From Terebella lapidaria (lineage: Eukaryota; Annelida; Polychaeta; Terebellida; Terebellidae), in NCBI GenBank assembly GCA_949152475.1, contig OX424568.1, positions 12,561,667-12,625,666 of the forward strand: a stretch of DNA of 64,000 bases, in the 5' to 3' direction. Each line of letters starts with the position of its first letter. The stretch's first letter is position 1. This document shows positions 12,130 through 25,554 of this stretch, piece after piece. Under the pieces are notes generated by a model. That model was not told the origin of the DNA. It saw nothing but the letters and a program-made list of their open reading frames with translations, and made no database searches. The position numbers and the translations under genes were made by a program.

Positions 12130-12965
12130 ACAGCACCAGCTGCCATCATAGACGTGACGTGGATAGGTGGTATCGATCATAGACGGTTGTTTCGACGTAT
12201 ATGACCAGGTGGTTACCAGGTCGCTGACATTCGTGAGTAAGTTTACATATCTGTGTGATACTCACTTGTCATAAACTTATCTCACATATTTTGTTCAAAT
12301 CGTTGAATTGTTTCAATGAGTAGATGTACTTTGGTAGTTTCACACGAATTTCATCTGATGTTCAGCAGAAATAAATATATTTATACAATACTTGATTCGA
12401 TGACACCAATGTGTCTTTGGACATAACTGTTTGGGAGGGCTTTCTTTTCCCAATAACCAAAATGTCTTTACCTGATTTTGACTGAACAAAATCCCTGGGA
12501 TTATGACATCACTAAATCATTATAATAGATACCTCAGTCTTCATAAGTCGTCCATCACCAAAATGATACATTGTTTGCTGCCATGGTCATGAAAGTATAT
12601 ATGTAAGTATAGTATCATTCGCTGCCATTTATTGTTGTACAAATTTTAGAAGAAATCAGTTTGTTGTTCTGTGCTTGTATTTATTTGCTCACTGCTAAGG
12701 CATAGATGCTAGAATTGACAGGTAAATCTAGAATTTGTGTGCGATTATCATTCCTATAATCGATGTTCCAGTCTGATATTTAGCGGCCACCGGATTCAAC
12801 CCCACAGCAACGCCGTTTGGCCTCGAAGAGCCACCTGCTAGGCGGCCGTGACAATGAGCACAATCCTTGCATGGCATCCGTACAGCAATCCGTTTTACAA
12901 TTTGCCTCGGGATTGGAATTATGTAATACATTGGCGCCTATTAATGGATGTCCACACACGTGGTG
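12130..12965. repeat. Composite dispersed repeat (module A 12130-12235, family B body 12745-12965, copy 5)
   Basis: Module A: gccatcatagacgtgacg ... tatgaccaggtggttacc. Family B body: gtctgatatttagcggccacc ... gccgtgacaatgagcacaatcc ... cgttttacaatttgcctcg, then cattggcgcctattaatgg as in copies 1 and 3. Confidence 0.55.
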
Positions 12966-13589
12966 AATTTGGAATGTTTCAGTGTTGATTACTGTACAAA
13001 ACAATTTCGATTATATTTCAATGGATGGATCAGTTGAGGATTACGCCAGAAATGAAGGGTATTAGCTAGATATGTGAACATATTAATTGCATCAGATGAA
13101 GAATTTTGACAGCTTGTTCAATTTGAAAATATTTGGCTGAATACCTGCTGGTTGTCATTGCTAATGCATGAATCAATGCATCAAAAATGTTTGCTTTGGA
13201 CTTCTACATACTCCTCCATCGATTCTACGTAACTGTCCAATCACTTACTACCCCGTATATTATCCCCCCCCCCATGACATATCTTGGAGATTTCGTCCCA
13301 TGTCAGATGCATCAGCACAATTTCACATGAAGAAAAGAATGACGGAAAATAGAATGGGACTGCCCTCATGGACAAACATGTAGAATTTACACCGGATACA
13401 TCACAAGATACATGCTTTGATTCATGCCTCAGTGATGTATTAACCGAGAGATCCGGCCTTCCTAAATTCAAATTCTCTCTAAAAACATGAACGTAAAATA
13501 GTACTAACTGGCTCATTAGGCGTTAGCAACCGCATCATCATCATCTGGGGAAGGTAGAGTATTCATCATGCCCGACATTAATCTCGTGA

Positions 13590-13750
13590 ACTTTACCTGA
13601 TGTCACCATACACGTGACGTCAGAACGCCCACCACAGGTCAATGCGATCATAAATATCATCTGGCCTTATGGTTCTATTGATCAAAATCACTTGCAGCCT
13701 CAGGTCATCCATCGCCCACCTCTTCAGGAAAATATAAACATATATCCGTG
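13590..13750. repeat. Module A repeat copy
   Basis: gatgtcaccatacacgtgacgtcagaacgcccaccacagg then ggtcatccatcgcccacctc and aacatatatccgtg match module A of 3978-4340. No family B body follows at the expected distance. The stretch 13751-15079 shows no gene. Confidence 0.5.
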
Positions 13751-15079
13751 CTATCTCTGACGTGAACAAAACTAAAGTGCTTTCATAACTAAAAGACACC
13801 AACGTTTGGTGTAATATCTCCAGCTTTATGCACTTTAATTTTACCAGAACAATAACAGAGTGACAACAAGCCACTAACCAAATACTGTAGGATCTAATGG
13901 TGTTTTGCTTATGGAGAGCGATGCATCTTTGTGATATGAAAATATTTGATTTTGAATGGATATTTAACATTCGCTTTGTCGCAACCTAGTTTGATTCCCT
14001 GTTGGCTGTTTTTTTTAAAAACGTAACAGCCTGATTATGCAGATTGCCTAAGGGACCGTCTCAATAATAATACATTAACGAAATTGATAGCTGATCATGA
14101 TATTTCCCAAACGAGTCGCAAGCGTGCGGGTGTTGTCATGAACTATGTGTCCATTTTCGTAAAATAACGATGTAATTCATAGTAGCATACGTGATGTTTG
14201 CAGTAAAAGAGCATTTACTGCTATCATATATTTTCTCCCCTTTGGCCCCGTGCAATTATAGTGTAACATTTAATTTGTTGGGCAGACGATTGGTACAATT
14301 TTGGGCACAGGCATGTCACACACATTGTTATTGCTTGAAATATGAACAAACTACACAACGGATAATTGTTATAGCCTATCTCAAGATTTTCAATGTTGTA
14401 TCAGGCCTCTCATGTGTGTCGATTACCTATACAAAACACAAAATCATACTGCATATTGCTGTGCACATATATATAAGCAATCAGTGTATATACATGTACT
14501 TTTTCGTTTGCAATGACACTGATTACACACTCGGTCAGTAAATTTATTGCTCACAATTCTTGTCAACAAGCTACATCACAAGGAGGAACCGTTTGTCTGA
14601 TTCTCTGTGCATAAGTCTGATTCAATGGGTAAAGAGTCTGATTCTATGAACAAATGAACAAGTAAGCGGCGGGGCACCAGTAAAACATGCTGGATCAACG
14701 ACGAATTTCTCGACACAATCTGATGGCATATGTTCTATTTAATACATAAACCATTGCAGAAAATGAATCATGTTCAGTTTCTTATGCAGTGTTCACAATT
14801 GTTCATAAATTTGTCGCACAAAGGTGGAACGACCAGGCGGTGGAGCAGTTAGACATCATAAATCACCAACTGCAAAGCGTTTCTATGGATATCTGGACAA
14901 CGATTATTCCAGTTAACATTTTGATTGTTCCTGGATGTGAAATCAGCTACACAACTATACACAGTACTAGACATGATATTATGCACCACTGGACTTTTTC
15001 TAAACTCGCCGTAACGTATTAGTTCCGCTCGAGCATAGGTGAGGTGGCCCAAGTATCGTATCCTTCGCCTTTCTCCATG

Positions 15080-17871
15080 TAGTCGGGCATGTACGGGGGG
15101 TCCCTTTCCACCCCCCCCCATGATCCTCCAAAACCAACTTTTTTCTCAAGGTTTTTTAATACTAAGAAACATTACATATGTCTCCGGTTGCGCATCCATT
15201 GCAAAAATTGGTTTTCGGGCCATTTTTCAAAATGGCCGCCCCGCGAAATCTCGAATTTTGAGATTGCTTCACTTTAAGCTGCATAGGTCTACAAAATAAA
15301 ATCTTTGTTACCTTTTGCTGCTCATTGTAGGGGCCTTATACATTGTACATAAGAAAACAGTGGTTAAATAAACATTTATAATAGGAATATGTCCATATAT
15401 CCAAGATGGCCGCCAAAGTTAGATAATTTTTCACTAAAATGTCCATAACTTTGGACTGAGTCAACCTAGGATGTTCATTTTGGGGTCTATACCTAGGTTT
15501 TCATATACAGGGAATCCATTTAGACCAAAATAAATACAATCAAGCTATTCCTTCTGATGCATGCATCCAAGATGGCCGCCAAAATTAGATAATTTTTCAC
15601 TAAAATGTCCATTACTTCGGACTGAGTCAACCTAGGATGTTCATTTTGGGGTCTATATCTAGGTTTTCATATACAGGGAATCCATTCAGACCAAAATAAA
15701 TACAATCAAGCTATTTCTTTTGATGCATGTACACCTGCACACATGGTACACGCTACACATTCATTTAGATATCTCTCGAAAATAGCCCCCTTGACACCCC
15801 TGTGGTCTCAATTGTGGATCTTGCTTGGATATTTCTGATAGAGACTTTTACTGATTTGCAATCCCAATAAATCCTTAAACAAATAGAGCTTGATTTGGTT
15901 AGTTTTGTTAATTAACAGATATCCAAGATGCCTGCTAAACACACCCCGAAAATTCAAGTTCGTAACTAATTGTGCTATAAAGATGTGTGATACTTACTTT
16001 CAAGGGAATTTTGGTATGTAGATTCCATTTTTGGTGTTATTCTAGCTATATAATATCAATTTAAAATGATAACAGCATCTCATTGAGATGGAAAGCAAAT
16101 AAAAACATATTGTTATTTGAATTTATTCATACACTTATGCATTACGCATAAAAAAAGCAAATAAAAACATATTGTTATTTGAATTTATTCATACACTTAT
16201 GCATTACGCATTACTCACCAACATGCTTGGGATACTTTTCACAAACAGAGAACAGTAATGTAGAATATCTTCATTGGCTATCTTAACACATGAATATGAT
16301 GGAACATGGTACTATGATTTTGGTTCTGCTATATTGGATGAATCGACATATTAGTTGATGGTGTCTTCACCATTGCCCTGCATTCTCTTGCAGTACAACA
16401 ACGTTGTCTTGAGCTGTCCGACATCAATTGCATTACAACTGTTCAGCCCCAGGAGAATGGCAACCCGTACACGAAGGTGTGTCTAGATCAATGAATGAGA
16501 CTAGATCAATAAATGAGACTATTGTGGCAAAAGTGATGTAGAATTTTCCAGAACTGAGATAGAGGATGTTGAGTGGTATGATGTCGGACAGCTCAAGACA
16601 ACGTTGTTGTACTGCAAGAGAATGCAGGGCAATGGTGAAGACATCATCAGTTAATATGTCAATTCAGCCAATATAGCAGTACCAATATCATAGTACCATG
16701 TTCCATCATGTTCATGTGTTAAGATAGCCAATGAAGATATTCTACATTATTGTTCTCTGTTTGTGATATAAATAGTATCCCAAGCATATTGGTGAGTAAT
16801 GCGTAATGCATAAGTGTATGAATAAATTCAAATAACAATATGTTTTTATTTGCTTTCCATCTCAATGAGATGCTGTTATCATTTTAAATTGATATTATAT
16901 AGCTAGAATAACACCAAAAATGGAATCTACATACCAAAATTCCCTTGAAAGTAAGTATCACACATCTTTATAGCACAATTAGTTACGAACTTGAATTTTC
17001 GGGGTGTGTTTAGCAGGCATCTTGGATATCTGTTAATTAACAAAACTAATCAAATCAAGCTCTATTTGTTTAAGGATTTATTGGGATTGCAAATCAGTAA
17101 AAGTCTCTATCAGAAATATCCAAGCAAGATCCACAATTGAGACCATAGGGGTGTCAAGGGGGCTATTTTCGAGAGATATCTAAATGAATGTGTAGCGTGT
17201 ACCATGTGTGCAGGTGTACATGCATCAAAAGAAATAGCTTGATTGTATTTATTTTGGTCTGAATGGATTCCCTGTATATGAAAACTTAGATATAGACCAC
17301 AAAATGAACATCCTAGGTTGACTCAGTCTGAAGTTATGGACATTTTAGTGAAAAATTATCTAATTTTGGCGGCCATCTTGGATGCATGCATCAAAAGGAA
17401 TAGCTTGATTGTATTTATTTTGGTCTAAATGGATTCCTTGTATATGAAAACCTAGGTATAGACCCCAAAATGAACATCCTAGGTTGACTCAGTCCGAAGT
17501 TATGGACATTTTAGTGAAAAATTATCTAAATTTGGCGGCCATCTTGGATATATGGATATATTCCTATTATAAATGTTTATTTAACCACTGTTTTCTCATG
17601 TACAAGGTATAAGGCCCCTACAATGAGCAGCAAAAGTTAACAAAGATTTTATTTTGTAGACCTATGCAGCTTAAAGTGAAGCAATCTCAAAATTTGAGAT
17701 TTCGCGGGGCGGCCATTTTGAAAAATGGCCCGAAAACCAATTTTTGCAATGGATGCGCAACTGGAGACATATGTAATGTTTATTAGTATTAAAAAACCTT
17801 GAGAAAAAAGTTGGTTTTGGAGGATCATGGGGGGGGGGGGTGCAAAGGGACCCCCCGTACATGCCCGACTA
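15080..17871. mobile_element. 2.8-kb hairpin (foldback-like) element with ~1.3-kb arms
   Basis: The left arm 15080-16426 is matched by the reverse complement of 16579-17871, leaving a 152-bp spacer. Ends read TAGTCGGGCATGTACGGGG ... and its complement, next to a C-run (~15109) and G-run (~17830). Each arm holds two diverged copies of a ~165-bp block containing ccaagatggccgccaaa (15401 and 15567 on the left). The left arm alone carries a ~64-bp tandem duplication (16091-16215), which explains the unequal arm lengths. No transposase frame is present; the ~60-codon frames in the arms are mirror images of each other. A TA on both sides could be a target duplication. Weaker inverted similarity continues outside (15045-15065 against 17939-17965). 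Confidence 0.8.
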
Positions 17872-18265
17872 ATGTTCAATAAGGATTAAACGGGTGACAG
17901 ATGGGTTAAATGGCATTCATTTAGTGGCCGAGTAGTATTAAGGCGCAGTGTATGATACTTGGGCCGGTGAAGTTGATGTTACTGTCTCGAGTATAACTCA
18001 ACAAGTCTGTTGTCTCTATACAATATAGAGTTACTAGACAACAAATAATATGTCGCTCTTAGTGAAGGCACCATAATATAAGTGACAGATAACTGGTAGA
18101 TTTTGGATAGGATATGACGGTCTGCATACCCCTTTGCCAGATGTAAACCAAAATGTTAATAGAGAACGTTGTGGCTGACACTTGAATCCTATACTATAAA
18201 TTTCATTACACAATCTGAGCATCAAAATCCAACTATTTAATAACGGACATACCATGGTATTCAAC

Positions 18266-19112
18266 CACAGGCACTTGGAAACCATTAAATGGACGGTATA
18301 ATGTGCTATCTATAATAATATATACAAGGCACTCAAGCCCCTGTCGGGAAAATGGTGGTCGCACAAACACTCGAAATTTCAAAGCTCCAAAAATGCTACT
18401 TGTCCACCAAATTTATACAAACCAGCATATCCCGTGTAATCCTTGAAGACTCTTTATCCAAATTATTACAGTATTGACACATAATATCCATGAAATAAAG
18501 GTTTTCTAGCGCATTTTATATCACCACCACCGCTTCCAAGACCTTGCGTGGCTGGAATTTGGATTCAAAACATCCGTTGTGCACTTGTTTGGGTGGAAAA
18601 ACACATGAGCTCATTGAACCATGTCCGTTTCTTGCGACATAATTGGTCAGCAAAACAGATGTACTAATGTGCGTACAGCTCACTCTAATCGCACACTAAT
18701 ATAATCGTATAGAAATGTATATAGATGGTATGACTTACAGTTCGTGATTCCCGGTGTGAGCAATGCCAAAACAACGTGTTGGACGAAAAACAAGTGCACA
18801 ACGGATGTTTTGAATCCAAATTCCAGCCACGCAAGGTCTTGGAAGCGGTGGTGGTGATATAAAATGCGCTAGAAAACCTTTATTTCATGGATATTATGTG
18901 TCAATACTGTAATAATTTGGATAAAGAGTCTTCAAGGATTACACGGGATATGCTGGTTTGTATAAATTTGGTGGACAAGTAGCATTTTTGGAGCTTTGAA
19001 ATTTCGAGTGTTTGTGCGACCACCATTTTCCCGACAGGGGCTTGAGTGCCTTGTATATATTATTATAGATAGCACATTATACCGTCCATTTAATGGTTTC
19101 CAAGTGCCTGTG
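18266..19112. mobile_element. 847-bp inverted-repeat DNA transposon with perfect 8-bp target duplication
   Basis: The ends CACAGGCACTTGG and its complement CCAAGTGCCTGTG open arms of ~325 bp that look identical by eye (18266-18591 and 18787-19112), with a ~195-bp spacer. The 8-mer TATTCAAC stands directly outside both ends (18258-18265 and 19113-19120). There is no room for a transposase, so it is non-autonomous. An 8-bp duplication is the habit of hAT and some other superfamilies; the superfamily is not assigned. Identical arms and an intact duplication point to a recent insertion. Confidence 0.9.
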
Positions 19113-19228
19113 TATTCAACTAAAGGAAACAATAACTTGTCATAAATTACTTCTTCATAGAGTGTTAAATTGAACCTATAGGTACATAAATGACTATGAA
19201 CCAATAGTGACATATTCATCCATGTACA

Positions 19229-19500
19229 CGTGACTTGTTATATACGATATTTGTTGTCTGAATGGTTGGCCCGGATAGTGTTTCGGTCGGTGACAGGCCT
19301 AAATGCAAATATATTCCGTCTGCATCATGTTCCGCTACACCCCCTTAATTACGTCTGGGGCGCCACGTCCTCCTCCCATTACATGGATATCACCTCTGCT
19401 TTCTGTCTGGTCATCAGGAAGTCATTGTAGTCCGTCTGTCACAATGGCAATGCAGAAGATCGATGCATTTTTTGTACATTCATATCCAAGGACGCGGCTA
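19229..19500. repeat. Dispersed block, inverted partner of 25555-25790
   Basis: ttgttgtctgaatggttggc ... acacccccttaattac ... cttcaggaagtcattg-like text ... tctgtcacaatggcaatgcagaagatcgatg is matched by the reverse complement of 25555-25790 (tgttgtctgaaaggttggc ... acactcccttaattac ... caggaagtcattgcggtctgtctgtcacaatg). Neither copy has an open frame that survives in both, so I treat it as a diverged repeat. Confidence 0.6.
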
Positions 19501-19539
19501 CGACATTCAAAAGGATGGAATATTCTCCACTGAGAAAAG

Positions 19540-21650
19540 TAGCCAGTATCAAAACTCTTGTGGGATTGCCAAACAAAATTGAAAATCACAATGATTGTTT
19601 TCCAGTTATTTTTTATCATCAATTATACAAGGTAAAAATGCACAGATACACATACGGCACGGTCATAATATCACAAGAATCACAGCATATGAACCCAAGA
19701 ACTCTTTTTCATATATAAATTACAGTTTTTCTGTGTTGCACCAGGCATCAGAAAAGAAAATGCCAAATATCGTTTGTTGAGAAAATTTCTGGAAGTTCGG
19801 ACGATTATCTAAACATTCAAACACTTGTACACATTTAATTTCAACACTACACAGGGATCTACACAACATAAGAGGTATGATGATTAATTTGTTTCTTCGG
19901 TGAGGCATATTAATATATTGCTGATTATCTAAAAATATGGCACATATATTCAAATATATATTCAGTTATCACTACTAACAAAAGCAACACTAGGATTAAT
20001 ATGGTTTATGAGTCATTTTGTTTTCGACAGAAACGACTCTAGCAATATTTACGAAACAACAATAGAACATGCACATAATAGCTATTCACCAAAATATGAT
20101 ACGTGGACACACCGTGTAGGCTTATTACATAATAATGAGATAATACTAGTGTTAACATTTGGAGAGTCAAAATGCAGCACAGCGATAGTGTAATGTATGG
20201 AAGATATTAGTTGATTGCATTTCCGCAAGAGAGAATCACAGTTGATTACGAATCATATAAAAATACACAAATGCCTAAGTGTAATAAGCGTACAGTGAGA
20301 CATGTATTTGCTTGTTGTCAAGAACACAATAGATATCCCTTTCCCCATAACCATCCAATTCCACTTTCAATTCGATGCACTACATCTCACTCCAGTTAGC
20401 GTAAATTCCCTGTCGGTTGAGACGTTTAAAACCCAACAAAGGTATAAAACCAAGCTAGGGCTTTTTAGTACGAATACCGCACGATACTGAAGCGACATAT
20501 GTATGTTTTGAAGGTTTTGATAGAAATTTAGCAGTGAAAGGCTATGCCTTGCTTTATTGGCACGTGTTGTTACAAGTAACAATTGGTCTTTTTGACATTT
20601 CATTATTGAGGTGGGAATGAAGACCAATAATACGAACGGGTATAAACTGGTAATTCATGAATATATGGAAATTTTCAAAAGCTGCATGGTAATATCAACA
20701 ACCAGGCGAATGTTGTCATCCATTGTGTATCAGGTTCTGGATTGGTATATTTCATTGGTTAATTTTCATGTCGTTCACATTGACAGAATCAATGGCGAAT
20801 GACATTACAAAAACGCGGTGTCGATCAAAACAGTTCACCAAATGTACCTCTGTCAACTAAGAGAACTCGATTCTGGTTCTTGTCTTTATGGATAACTCTG
20901 CACGGACGTACAGATATATTGTATTTTCCTGCATTATCATCCAACAAACACATACATATATACATGTAGATATAATTGATGCAATGTCAAATTGTTGCAT
21001 TAGGTGTTGCTGTAGACGCTTATGTCCGATGTTAATACCGTATCTCCTAGATCTCTACTGTTGTAATATATTGTAGAGGGTATTGATTAAATGATCACGA
21101 ACAGACGAAAAGGACGTTGATTTTGTTCAAGTGCACACTTCATATTACACACATAAATCATGTTACGACAAGAGATGACAAGGACCAATTTGAGTTATTG
21201 GTACTTGTCTTGGTTGTTTTCAATAACTGCAGACTTTTCTCTTTCAACTCCATGAGAAACTGGCCAGAAGCAGCAACTGATCTATCATAATTGATGGATT
21301 GATCAAGCAAAAAAGCGTGCATACAAGAGCATTAATATTTCGTTTGCCAAAATTCACCCCCATCCAACACAAGTTCCCAAGATCCAAGAAAGATCAAAAC
21401 AAGACTTATTAAAACCTGACTGTTCTCAGCCTCGTACTACTGACCTGATGGTAAAACTTAGTTATCGCATCGTCATCTCCTAGATTACGCATATATGAGT
21501 TGGATCATTTCAACTTGCTGATGTATTTTCTATCGCCTCACTTGCCGAAAGCGAATCCGTATTACAGTTTCTTTTTTCTCTGTTTTATTATTATTTTCAC
21601 TCGTATCAGATATTATCAATGAGATACGACACATATTAAGCAATGTATCA
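19540..21650. other. No gene seen
   Basis: AT-rich DNA with many short open frames of improbable composition. No splice-framed exon or conserved motif was found. Confidence 0.45.
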
Positions 21651-21658
21651 GTTTTTAC

Positions 21659-21755
21659 GAAATACCATCAGACAGTCAGACATGTCTAGTGTTTATTTCA
21701 AATGTCTGGCATTATGACAATTTTTTGTCAGACAATTTGTCTGATGTGACCCAAA
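21659..21755 (+). repeat. Left ~100-bp direct repeat bracketing the minisatellite
   Basis: gaaataccatcagacagtcag ... gtctgatgtgacccaaagt recurs at 23120-23220 in the same orientation with scattered mismatches. It contains two palindromes: AGACATGTCT (21678-21687) and TCAGACAATTTGTCTGA (21728-21744). Confidence 0.85.
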
Positions 21756-21762
21756 GTCTTGC

Positions 21763-23110
21763 TACCTTTGTGTGTGGACCACATGGCGACAGACTGATAC
21801 GAGCGGCAGTGTCACAGCTATACTACCTCTGTGTGTGGACCACATGGCGACAGACTGATACGAGCGGCAGTGTCACAGCTATACTACCTCTGTGTGTGGA
21901 CCACATGGCGACAGACTGATACGAGCGGCAGTGTCACAGCTATACTACCTCTGTGTGAGGACCACATGGCGACAGACAGATACGAGCTGCAGTGTCACAG
22001 TTATACTACCTCTGTGTGTGGACCACATGGCGACAGACAGATACGAGCGGCAGTGTCACAGCGACCACCTCTGTGTGTGGACCACATGGCGACAGACAGA
22101 TACGAGCGGCAGTGTCACAGCTAAACTACCTCTATGGGTGGACCACATGGCGACAAACAGATACGAGCGGCAGTGTCACAGCTATACTACCTCTGTGTGT
22201 GGACCACATGGCGACAGACTGATACGAGCGACAGTGTCACAGCTAAACTACCTCTATGGGTGGACCACATGGCGACAAACAGATACGAGCGGCAGTGTCA
22301 CAGCTATACTACCTCTGTGTGTGGACCACATGGCGACAGACTGATACGAGCGGCAGTGTCACAGCTATACTACCTCTGTGTGTGGACCACATGGCGACAG
22401 ACCGATACGAGCGGCAGTGTCACAGCTATGCTACCTCTGTGTGTGGAACACATGGCGACACACAGATACGAGCGGCAGTGTCACAGCTGTACTACCTCTA
22501 TGGGTGGACCACATGGCGACAGACAGATACGAGCGGCAGTGTCACAGCTATACTACCTCTGTGTGTGGACCACATGGTGACAGACTGATACGAGCTGCAG
22601 TGTCACAGTTATACTACCTCTATGGGTGGACTACATGGCGACAGACTGATACGAGCGGCAGTGTCACAGCTATACAACCTCTGTGTGTGGACCACATGGC
22701 GACAGACTGATACAAGCGGCAGTGTCACAGCTATACTACCTCTGTGTGTGGACCACATGGCGACAGACTGATACGAGCGACAGTGTCACAGCTATGCTAC
22801 CTCTATGGGTGGACCCCATGGCGACAGACTGATACGAGCGGCAGTGTCACAACTATACTACCTCTATGGGTGGACCACATGGCGACAGACTGATACGAGC
22901 GGCAGTGTAACAACTATACTACCTCTGTGTGTGGACCACATGTCGACAGACTGATACGAGCGGCAGTGTCACAACTATACTACCTCTGTGTGTGGACCAC
23001 ATGGCAACAGACTGATACGAGCGGCAGTGTCACAGCTATGCTGCCTCTGTGTGTGGACCACATGGCGACAGACAGATACGAGCGGCAGTGTCACAGCTAT
23101 ACTACCTCTC
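21763..23110 (+). repeat. 61-bp minisatellite, about 22 units
   Basis: The consensus unit begins gtgtgtggaccacatggcg and ends tcacagctatactacctct, 61 bp. Variants alternate gacagactgat/gacagacagat and gtgtgtgg/atgggtgg. One unit (near 22060) has a shortened ctatactacc part. Because 61 is not a multiple of three, all three frames are read in turn, and long overlapping open frames arise on the plus strand without being a gene. The array stands between the direct repeats at 21659 and 23120. Confidence 0.97.
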
Positions 23111-23119
23111 AGTGTTCAT

Positions 23120-23220
23120 GAAATACCATCGGACAGTCAGACATGTCTGATGTTTATTTCAAATGTATGGCATTATGCTAAATCATATCAGACAAATTGT
23201 CTGATGTGATTCGAAGTTTT
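23120..23220 (+). repeat. Right ~100-bp direct repeat bracketing the minisatellite
   Basis: Copy of 21659-21755. It keeps AGACATGTCT (23139-23148) and the hairpin TCAGACAAATTGTCTGA (23188-23204), whose centre base differs from the left copy. Confidence 0.85.
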
Positions 23221-25554
23221 TCGCGAACACTGGTGTATGTTATTTCTGTTCTTGTTTTCGCTGGCTGCTGGATATATTATTACAGTATTGACGAATAATG
23301 AAGAAAAGAAGTGTAATGTGGCTGAATCAGTGTTTGCCAAGCAGAATGAACGTATTAGTGGTGTGTCCTATATTAATCTTGAAATTGAACATTTTAATTG
23401 CGATTATTGAGGTAAATGATTAGATCATGAAAGCTAAACAGTTTCGGATTTACCTCCAATATTGACAAAAAGTGATCCAGCTACTGTTCAGTTTTAGTTC
23501 AAATGGTTTGTTAGGAACGTATACAACTGGTATATATTCTTCGACTTGTTTTTTCATGTTATGATATGTCTAATATATGAACATTTTTTAATGTAAAATT
23601 GAATGAACTTATGTTACATGATACGTTTTATCAACTATTTTGATGCTTTTTTTGATGACGTGCAAGTGCACGAAGTTATTTATTTGTATCTCCAGTGTTT
23701 CACATACGGATCAGTTGAGTGCTTCGTTTTCACTGGACATCGATAGCACTTTTGCTTTTCCATAATGATGGTAGCACTGCGATGCTTACAAAGCCCAATC
23801 CAACTGGCGCCATCAATTCAAGTTAGTTGATCGCTGGACTCAATAAAGAATCATTTGTTCTATCCCAGCGATTGGTTAGATGACAATCATGCAATTGCAA
23901 ACTCTTGTTGTATATGGCAAAACAAGTCTACAGAAATGAACGCAACATCACAACGATTCCATTTCTGTGCTCATCATTACTAAGTCAATATTAGGCAAAC
24001 GAATAGAATGCATTTCGGTAGTGCATAAACATTCCACAGGATTCGGTGCTACAAAACAAATGAAATTTCAGTTCGTACAAGTTTGAAAGAGTTTGTTTCG
24101 TGCAAAAATAACATATTTTACTTCATGAGAAATGATGATGACAACATACATGTATATCGATATATTTTCGAAATGATAATTTTCCTAGTCAATGTCCCGG
24201 AATGATACTATATTATACCATTTACTTATTGGTGCAAACACACGTGCAGTTGAGAAAGCTGAATGATTGATCTTTGAGTTCGGTGTCGAATATTATCGAT
24301 GCTTTGATAAGTCAGTCATTCATTTATGTAAAATATCTGAAACACTACTTGAACACTTTTTGTAGAGATGGATAGAGATTGATTCGTAAATATCGATTGT
24401 TCCAGACTAACAATTCATAACAGTGATCAACAATACTTGATTTTTTCGTAATACATATCGATCCAATATTATTAACATGTGATGTTGATGATGAGAATTT
24501 ACGATTAAAACTAAAAGACTTTTTCAAAGCAAAATACCAAAATATTGTATTCATGAGGGTTAAGGGTACATGTGTCTAACCAGTGACCACCACGAAAATG
24601 ATCATTGGCCCCACTAATAGTGTACATGGTAGGGACAAGTAGGAGGGTCATCAGTTGGCGCAATTACACACAAACATATGCAGTGTTATAAAGATCATCA
24701 ACAGTATAACGTATATGCTCATGATGGCAAACCAATCATAAGTGTAGACATGTCGTTTACCAATGTGTACAGCTAACACTCAATAGAAAAACGATAAAGA
24801 GTTGTGTGTATTGTCGTCGAGATAATCACAAATGAAATATACACCATCACGGAAACAAAGCAATCTTCACCTCACTTATGTTGATGGCTTGTCAGAATTG
24901 TTAACATAAGACATGTACATGTATTTACCGTTGTTTGGATAATTGTCCAATTATATACCGATGCTCTCAGTTCAGACCTCCTCATAAATATGACCTATAT
25001 ATAGCATATTAGTTTTTGAAGATTGGTTCGACCTATGACAAATGAGCATCAGTACAGAAGTAACAGACATGTGTCACATGTGAATCCAGTGTGGGACGCT
25101 GGGCAATGTGAAGAAGTCTGATGTATATAATACGAAGCTAAATAGTTTCAGGCCATTCCAAAGGTTTCTGTTTCTGTGAAGTTTATCCCAAAACGTTCAT
25201 GAACAATTCAATAGCACAGATGTTTGGTTCATCCTGATAATGAACTGCATTTTCATCATTACATAAATAATCGAAATTGTTTGTGGCTATTAGACATGAT
25301 AGAATAGTAAAACTTCTGTTTTGAAAACACATGTCCACAAAAAGGCTGCTGTTAGAGCTACCCATATTTTCTACATTTCATTTTGATTGTATTTGAATAT
25401 GAGCGTATTTTGATTGTACATGACATTTTATATTTTTATTTCTCGGGGTAAAGTGATTTTTGGATCTTGAGTTTGAACTTTTTATCATTTTCGCATTACC
25501 ATACAACATCCTCGTGATGCAAACCTTTGGGTTGTGAAGCACGTGTCGATATAA
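23221..25554. other. No gene seen
   Basis: AT-rich sequence. I find no exon, RNA gene or repeat that I can support. Confidence 0.45.

Noticed and set aside
13620-13970. 116-codon minus-strand frame
   Set aside because: Composition is like random AT-rich DNA and its end lies in a module A repeat.
14191-14541. 116-codon plus-strand frame
   Set aside because: Cys/Tyr/Ile-rich random composition, no neighbours or splice context.
21763-23110. CRISPR-like repeat array
   Set aside because: Units are contiguous with no unique spacers, and the setting is an animal nuclear genome.
21689-23209. Long overlapping open frames (up to ~150 codons) across the minisatellite
   Set aside because: They arise because a 61-bp unit without stops in most frames is read in all frames; the peptides are the same text shifted, with no start or splice signals.
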